64,000 nt of DNA from Prochlorococcus sp. AG-402-A21 (GTDB taxonomy: Bacteria; Cyanobacteriota; Cyanobacteriia; PCC-6307; Cyanobiaceae). Position 1 is the stretch's first letter, and the number at the start of each line of letters is the position of its first letter. The stretch covers positions 23,127-87,126 of the forward strand of contig QCHI01000006.1 in NCBI GenBank assembly GCA_003279655.1, in the 5' to 3' direction. Shown one piece after another: positions 59,418 to 64,000 of the stretch. Made by a program: the position numbers and the translations under genes. The notes below the pieces were generated by a model, which did no database searches, had not been told where the DNA came from, and worked only from the letters and a program-made list of their open reading frames with translations.

Positions 59418-60464
59418 ATGTATTCAAAGGTAAATAATGAAACAATCCTTGTAACGGGTGCTGCAGGTTTTATTGGTGCAGCTTTAGTAAAATCTCTTCT
59501 TAAGTTGGATTTTAAGGTTATTGGTATTGATAACTTAAATGATTATTATTCTACTTCCTTAAAAAGATCTAGGTTAATTGAGATTGATAAAGCTTCCTCT
59601 GAAAATGGAGAATGGTTTTTTCATGAGGTTTCGATAGAAGATAATAAAGTATTGTTGGACATAATTAATAGATACAATCCAAGAATTCTTGTTCATCTTG
59701 CAGCACAAGCAGGTGTTCGTTATTCAATAAGAAATCCTTCTGCATATATACAAAGTAACTTAGTAGGTTTTGCAAATGTACTTGAAGGATGTAGACAAAA
59801 TAAGATTCAACATTTGATTTATGCTTCTAGCAGTTCTGTTTATGGTGGTAATAAAAATCTCCCTTTCCATGAAGAACAAGCAGTGAATCATCCAGTTAGT
59901 TTGTATGCGGCGACCAAAAAATCTAATGAATTGATGGCTCATACTTATAGCCATTTATATGATTTACCAACAACTGGACTTCGATTCTTTACAGTTTATG
60001 GCCCATGGGGAAGGCCAGATATGGCTCCAATGATTTTTGCAAGATCAATTTTAAAAAATGAGCCAATTAAGGTATTTAACCATGGAGAAATGCAGAGAGA
60101 TTTTACATATATTGATGATGTAGTGGAGGGTATAATTCGTTGTTGCTTTAAGAGTGCAAGTAGCGATGATGACTTTAATCCGCTTCTTCCTAACCCTTCA
60201 ACTTCATCTGCACCTTTTAGGATTTTTAATTTAGGCAATTCACATCCAATTCATCTCATATATTTTATAGAGTTATTAGAGAATAATTTAGGAAAGAAAG
60301 CTATAAAGAATTTTCAACCCATACAGCCAGGAGATGTTGTTTCAACTGCTGCAAGAATGGACTTGCTTAATTCATGGGTAGAATACAAACCTACAACATC
60401 CATAGAGAAAGGTATTAAATTGTTCTCTGAATGGTATTTAGATTATTTTAAAAATACTTATTGA
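59418..60464 (+). CDS. NAD-dependent epimerase, UDP-glucuronate 4-epimerase type
   Basis: Extended SDR of 348 residues. Nucleotide loop ILVTGAAGFIGAALVKSLL, GIDNLNDYYSTSLKRSRL (typical of CapI/LpsL UDP-glucuronate epimerases), HLAAQAGVRYSIRNP, catalytic SLYAATKKSNELMAH (YxxxK) and YGPWGRPDMAP. Makes UDP-galacturonate for surface polysaccharide. Isolated by long AT-rich flanks, as expected in a variable island. Confidence 0.92.
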   Translation: MYSKVNNETILVTGAAGFIGAALVKSLLKLDFKVIGIDNLNDYYSTSLKRSRLIEIDKASSENGEWFFHEVSIEDNKVLLDIINRYNPRILVHLAAQAGVRYSIRNPSAYIQSNLVGFANVLEGCRQNKIQHLIYASSSSVYGGNKNLPFHEEQAVNHPVSLYAATKKSNELMAHTYSHLYDLPTTGLRFFTVYGPWGRPDMAPMIFARSILKNEPIKVFNHGEMQRDFTYIDDVVEGIIRCCFKSASSDDDFNPLLPNPSTSSAPFRIFNLGNSHPIHLIYFIELLENNLGKKAIKNFQPIQPGDVVSTAARMDLLNSWVEYKPTTSIEKGIKLFSEWYLDYFKNTY

Positions 60465-60498
60465 AGAATGGTTTTGATTCCTTATGATTATATGAAAC

Positions 60499-60729
60499 TT
60501 AGGCTAGTCCTAATAATTTAATTCTGAAGAGAGCAATATTTTTTGATTGGATTGGATTGGAAATTAGAAAAGGATGGTTTTTAATCTTCTCAAAAGCAAT
60601 TTCAATTTTTTCATTTATTTCTATATCTTTATTGATTCCTAGATCACAATCCTTCCAGGCAGCATCAAATGCCATTGCAAAACTATCAGCATTATTATAT
60701 AAATTTTCATTAGATGCTTCTAAATTCAT
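60499..60729 (-). CDS. Small hypothetical protein, upstream in-frame stop
   Basis: 76 residues from ATG at 60729 (MNLEASNENLYNNADSFAMA), soluble and acidic, no family recognised. This ATG has no Shine-Dalgarno. Nine codons upstream in the same frame is ATG at 60754-60756 with AAGGAG five bases before it, but codon 3 is TAA (60748-60750). The gene may be nonsense-mutated or now starts internally. Confidence 0.5.
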   Translation of the reverse strand: MNLEASNENLYNNADSFAMAFDAAWKDCDLGINKDIEINEKIEIAFEKIKNHPFLISNPIQSKNIALFRIKLLGLA

Positions 60730-61127
60730 AAGAATAGAATCAAATGTTTAAGTCATTTTAACTCCTTAAGGGATATTAAAAATGACCAACTCTTTGCAAT
60801 ATAGTTAATCATTATTTATTTTGGTAGACAAAGCATATCGAGGATGGATTTCTGATTTATAAGCTAACTAATGCATTTGGAGATAAATGATATGAAAACC
60901 AACATAAATTATAATTATTGTTTAAAATATAATTGATTATCAGCTTTTGATTTTGCCAGATATTAACGATCTTTTAGTCTTACTTATTATTGTCTTCATT
61001 TTGATTGTCAACTTCTTTAGAAGAAATCGAAATTAGAATAATCAATTATGATTAATGTTTTATGAAATTCAATTTCTTAGTCTTTGAAAATTATCAAATT
61101 TATTGTTTAACTTGTACTTTTTGAAAG
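60730..61127. other. Sparse AT-rich stretch
   Basis: No supported gene. A 29-codon plus-strand frame at 60947-61036 would encode a single hydrophobic helix followed by RRNRN, but it has only a TTG start and no Shine-Dalgarno. Confidence 0.4.
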
Positions 61128-61295
61128 TTACGAGTCTCGAAGAGTTGTTCCAAGTCTCAAAGCTAAGACTCCTGCAAAAGCAACCATTAAAAATGTTATA
61201 CCAGCAAGATCAGGTGAATTTATACCTAGCCCTGAGGAGAAATCTACTTTGGAAAGATCAAATGTACTTTGAACTCCGAAAAAAAGGTTCATCAT
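61128..61295 (-). CDS. Small single-helix membrane protein
   Basis: 55 residues, below the usual ORF size cutoff. MMNLFFGVQSTFDLSKVDF, then a probable helix DLAGITFLMVAFAGVLALRL, ending GTTLRDS. One membrane segment with a basic/polar end, like small photosystem subunits, but I do not recognise a family. A weak GAG precedes the start. An overlapping plus-strand frame is less protein-like. Confidence 0.45.
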   Translation of the reverse strand: MMNLFFGVQSTFDLSKVDFSSGLGINSPDLAGITFLMVAFAGVLALRLGTTLRDS

Positions 61296-61687
61296 CTCAT
61301 AACTACTAATTTCATTTATGCTAACTCAAGATTGAAATTATCTTTTATTTTTGGAGCTTATAGCGTCGACTCTTTTGCGGTTTTGTAATAATTACGATTG
61401 GTCTGCTTTTTGAATTACGACTTAAATGCCTTTCACTTCCAAAGAATCGGCGGGTAAACTAGAAAAATAAAAGTATTAATAACACTGTTCTAGGAATTAA
61501 AAGCACCTGGTTTGAGGTGGTTTTAATATTCAATTGTTCCTATTTGAATAGTGCAAGAACCCAGATTTGAAGAGGAGACCAATAGGAAATACCTTTTGAA
61601 AACACTTTTTTTAGTATCCATCGATTTGGGTAAGATCCTTTTTTAGGCCATATGAACTACTGCTAAACCACTGCTATACCAGATGCT
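61296..61687. other. Intergenic stretch with a hairpin and short tandem repeat
   Basis: 392 bp without a supported gene. It holds the hairpin at 61496-61527 and, at the right edge, three degenerate copies of CTGCTAAACCA (from 61660). Confidence 0.5.
61496..61527. terminator. Hairpin, possible terminator
   Basis: ATTAAAAGCACC and GGTGGTTTTAAT are complementary except one G-G mismatch, with an 8-nt loop. The T-tract is short. It could end transcription in either direction in this gene-poor stretch. Confidence 0.35.
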
Positions 61688-61879
61688 ATGCCAAAAGACC
61701 TTCCTGAAGATTGGATAAATTGGAAATTAATGTCTCTTAAGGTGAGTGATTTGGTTGGGAAGACACCTGAAAGACTGACTATTTTTAAGACCAAAAGAAG
61801 TTATAGAAAGACAGATTGTCTTCAGTGCAGATGGTTTCCTGTGCCAGAAAGCATAGACATCAGACCAGATGCAGTATGA
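61688..61879 (+). CDS. Small hypothetical protein
   Basis: 63 residues: MPKDLPEDWINWKLMSLKVS and a Cys pair TDCLQCRWFPVPES near the C-terminus. Composition rich in Trp, Pro and Lys looks protein-like, but there is no Shine-Dalgarno and no family recognised. The start overlaps the short tandem repeat. Weak call. Confidence 0.35.
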   Translation: MPKDLPEDWINWKLMSLKVSDLVGKTPERLTIFKTKRSYRKTDCLQCRWFPVPESIDIRPDAV

Positions 61880-62017
61880 AAAAGATTAAACTTTGATTTA
61901 TTCCGATTTTCACGAATCTTTTAATCAATATGTGAGACAAAATATATAAAAAGATAATAAATTATAACGGCTCATTGTTATTGTAAAATCAATTATAGGA
62001 TTTATTTAAAGAGATAG

Positions 62018-62674
62018 ATGCCAATTTATCAATTGAACGACAAAAACAATAACAAGAAGGTAACATTTTTTCATGTTCATATTCCAAAAACTGGAGGAAC
62101 AATGTTAGAGGGATTCTTTTCCTCTCTTGGGTTACGTTCTTTTGGAGCAGGTCCCGAATATATGTTTGTAAGACCTTATTTAAAATCTCCACCAAATCAT
62201 TATGACATGAATATTTTAGAGCAATTATTCTTCTTGGATTACTTATATGCTTTCGCCATAGTAAGAGAACCACTTAAAAGAATGTTTTCCCAATATCAAT
62301 GGGCAAGAAGTGACAAATGCTCGGGTTCTGAGCGATTTTTGAAAATGACTTTTGAGGACTTTGCTATCGACTCATTTGAAAGATATTCATCTGATGAATA
62401 TTATATGGCAAACTATATCAAGCCACAACATTATTTCATCTCAGACAAGGTTAATAGAATATTTAAAGTGGAAGATGGATTAGAAAACGCAATAGAAATA
62501 GCATTTAAAGAAATAGGGCTTAAATTACAGTTTCAGAATGAAAATTCGTGTTTAAAATTTCCATATGCCAATAAATCTAAACCATACAATGATGATTTGG
62601 TAAATGCAAAAACGAAAAAAATGATCAAAGAATTTTATAAAGAAGACTATCAAAAATTTGGTTATAAACTTTAA
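62018..62674 (+). CDS. Sulfotransferase-family protein
   Basis: 218 residues. The PAPS-binding 5' loop is FFHVHIPKTGGTMLEGFF near residue 15 and the 3' phosphate loop is AIVREPLKRMFSQYQWARS near residue 81. The rest is shorter than typical sulfotransferases. It probably sulfates a surface glycan; neighbouring epimerase supports this, but the substrate is inference. An AAAGAG lies shortly before the ATG. Confidence 0.8.
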   Translation: MPIYQLNDKNNNKKVTFFHVHIPKTGGTMLEGFFSSLGLRSFGAGPEYMFVRPYLKSPPNHYDMNILEQLFFLDYLYAFAIVREPLKRMFSQYQWARSDKCSGSERFLKMTFEDFAIDSFERYSSDEYYMANYIKPQHYFISDKVNRIFKVEDGLENAIEIAFKEIGLKLQFQNENSCLKFPYANKSKPYNDDLVNAKTKKMIKEFYKEDYQKFGYKL

Positions 62675-62866
62675 GATAAGATTATAAGTAAATATATATC
62701 ACTTCTTACATTATTTAGTACTGGATGCTAAATAAAAGAAATTATATCCAGTAAACAATTATCAGCATCTCCAAGGAATATATTTTACAATTTTTTCCTA
62801 GAATAGCTTTGATTTTATTATCAAGTTTAGTTTAGCTAATTATATGAGGAGCTTTTATCGACATGA

Positions 62867-64000
62867 TCATCCTCTCAATCCGGCTAGTGATTTTAAATAA
62901 TTTATTTGAATAGTATTTAACCGAAGGCCTGCGCCACCTTCACTTACATATATAAATGTATAAAGTAGATCAGGATCCCATCCACTATCAATAAGTTGTT
63001 GCGCAATAGAGTAAATATGAAACCTATCATTTTTATTAAAGACTACATCTGATAAAATTGGTTTAACATTTCTAAAGATATTTAAATCTCTTATTATATT
63101 ATAAGAATCAGTTATGCAATAGAAATCTTTATTTATATATCTTGCAAGGAATCTTACCCCTTCTCCTGTTTTGCTAATACATACTAATCCTTTTGATATC
63201 TTTGAGGAAGCAATTAAGCTAACGCTTCTCGCCATCAAATCTGCCTGACTAAGTTTTTTATCATCAATATATTCCAAAGGATTCTTATTCTTATCTATAA
63301 TATATTTCATTGTTAGATCTATTATTGAACTCATAGCCTTTATAGATTCATATGGATATTTCCCCACAGCTGTCTCACCTGAAAGCATTAAACAAGATGC
63401 ACCATCTAATACAGAATTAGTAATATCATTACACTCTGCTTTTGTTGGGGTAATTGATTCTTGCATAGTATGTAACATCTCGGTGGCTATAATCACTGGA
63501 ATGCCAAGCTTATTTGCTTCAAATAGAATATCTTTTTGAAGAATACCAATATTACTTGTGTTTGTTTCTACCGATAAATCACCCCTATCTATCATTATTG
63601 CAAATGAAACTTTTAGGATTTCTGATAAATTTTTAATAGCTTTAGCATTCTCAATCTTGGCTATTGCCTTAGGATACCTGTCTCCAATATATTTTTGAAT
63701 GTTATTTAAATAGTCAGCATTATCAACAAAGCTGATCCCCACAAAGTCGACTTTATTCTCACAGCAAAAGTCTAAGAAAAACTTATCTTTATCGTTTAAC
63801 TCTTTATCATCAAAGGAACTTTCTGGGATATTTATACCTTTACATTCCTGGAGTAATCCATCACATTTTGCTATGAGAGTAATGTATTTGTTAAACACAT
63901 CTTTTACCTGGAATGAGAGTCTTCCATCATCAGCATATATTTCCATACCTTTCTTTGCCATATTAAACAATACATCATTATTTACCTCGTAGATAAATCT
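62867..64000 (-). CDS. Pyruvate kinase-like protein (5' end beyond window)
   Basis: Reads in from the right edge, still open at 64000, where the frame lies in the B domain (IYADDGRLSFQV). Kept: KGINIPE, KVDFVGISFVDN, catalytic Lys and metal Glu in AKIENAKAI, MIDRGDLSVE, IATEMLHTMQESITPTKAE and CLMLSGETAVGKYPYES. The C-terminal domain is present and degenerate. Differences from housekeeping PK: ATEML for ATQML and RGDLSVE for RGDLGVE. A second, island-type PK paralogue is inferred. Confidence 0.85.
   Translation of the reverse strand, partial: RFIYEVNNDVLFNMAKKGMEIYADDGRLSFQVKDVFNKYITLIAKCDGLLQECKGINIPESSFDDKELNDKDKFFLDFCCENKVDFVGISFVDNADYLNNIQKYIGDRYPKAIAKIENAKAIKNLSEILKVSFAIMIDRGDLSVETNTSNIGILQKDILFEANKLGIPVIIATEMLHTMQESITPTKAECNDITNSVLDGASCLMLSGETAVGKYPYESIKAMSSIIDLTMKYIIDKNKNPLEYIDDKKLSQADLMARSVSLIASSKISKGLVCISKTGEGVRFLARYINKDFYCITDSYNIIRDLNIFRNVKPILSDVVFNKNDRFHIYSIAQQLIDSGWDPDLLYTFIYVSEGGAGLRLNTIQINYLKSLAGLRG

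Noticed and set aside
60557..60751. Plus-strand 64-codon ORF
   Set aside because: Mirror of the minus-strand small gene; poorer composition and no ribosome site.
60947..61036. 29-codon hydrophobic plus-strand ORF
   Set aside because: TTG start only, no Shine-Dalgarno, very short; kept as a remark on the gene-free stretch, not as a gene.
61989..62273. Minus-strand 94-codon ORF
   Set aside because: Lies opposite the sulfotransferase start, whose PAPS motifs are clear.

Overview
The window is an AT-rich cyanobacterial chromosome segment, best explained as Prochlorococcus of a low-light clade. It has oxygenic photosynthesis genes (psbK, psbE, psbL, psbJ, ycf48, chlD, ndhC-K-J), a reduced single-alpha/single-beta phycoerythrin locus with its lyases and one linker, and many short proteins. 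Phycoerythrin together with a photolyase points to the LLI (NATL-like) group. That placement is inference from gene content, not from a phylogeny.

Layout: 0.1-9.3 kb holds an LptD-like envelope protein (DUF3769), leuD-leuC, cinA, glyA, a tRNA-Arg, two small conserved proteins and murJ. 9.3-20 kb holds sfsA, amt1 (perfect NtcA box upstream, strong terminator downstream), ispH, a DoxX protein, purH, an esterase, DUF3155, a GAF histidine kinase, cobS, tgt and psbK. 20-35 kb is housekeeping: a Gfo/Idh oxidoreductase, a CNNM/CBS protein, a CAU tRNA, pyrE, ygfZ, a TM0106-type nuclease, a phosphohexomutase, rdgB, a carotenoid oxygenase, hisB, fabI, a DegT aminotransferase, photolyase, a Nudix hydrolase and folK. 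35-45 kb holds chlD, an MCE/ABC lipid-transport pair, the YvcK/CofD protein, ndhC-K-J, and divergent rubA-ycf48-psbE-psbL-psbJ. 44.6-51.8 kb holds mtnP, a flavoprotein-SelD fusion, the CCA enzyme and a UvrD/PcrA helicase.

52.0-58.1 kb is the phycoerythrin island: cpeB-cpeA-cpeZ forward, an MpeU/CpeF-like HEAT protein reverse, cpeY forward, then cpeT, cpeS and the linker gene reverse. These form one unit: apoprotein subunits, HEAT-repeat and CpeS/CpeT-type bilin lyases, and an anchoring linker. A terminator-like hairpin just upstream of cpeB and a 33-bp palindrome between the two divergent HEAT genes are candidate control elements.

58.9-64 kb is looser and island-like, with a UDP-glucuronate epimerase, a probable gmd remnant, small and broken ORFs, a sulfotransferase and a pyruvate-kinase-like gene cut by the window end. 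Surface-polysaccharide biosynthesis is the likely theme.

The most surprising observation is that psbF, normally between psbE and psbL, is absent: only 29 bp separate those genes. No CRISPR array, rRNA, insertion sequence, integrase or phage module was seen.
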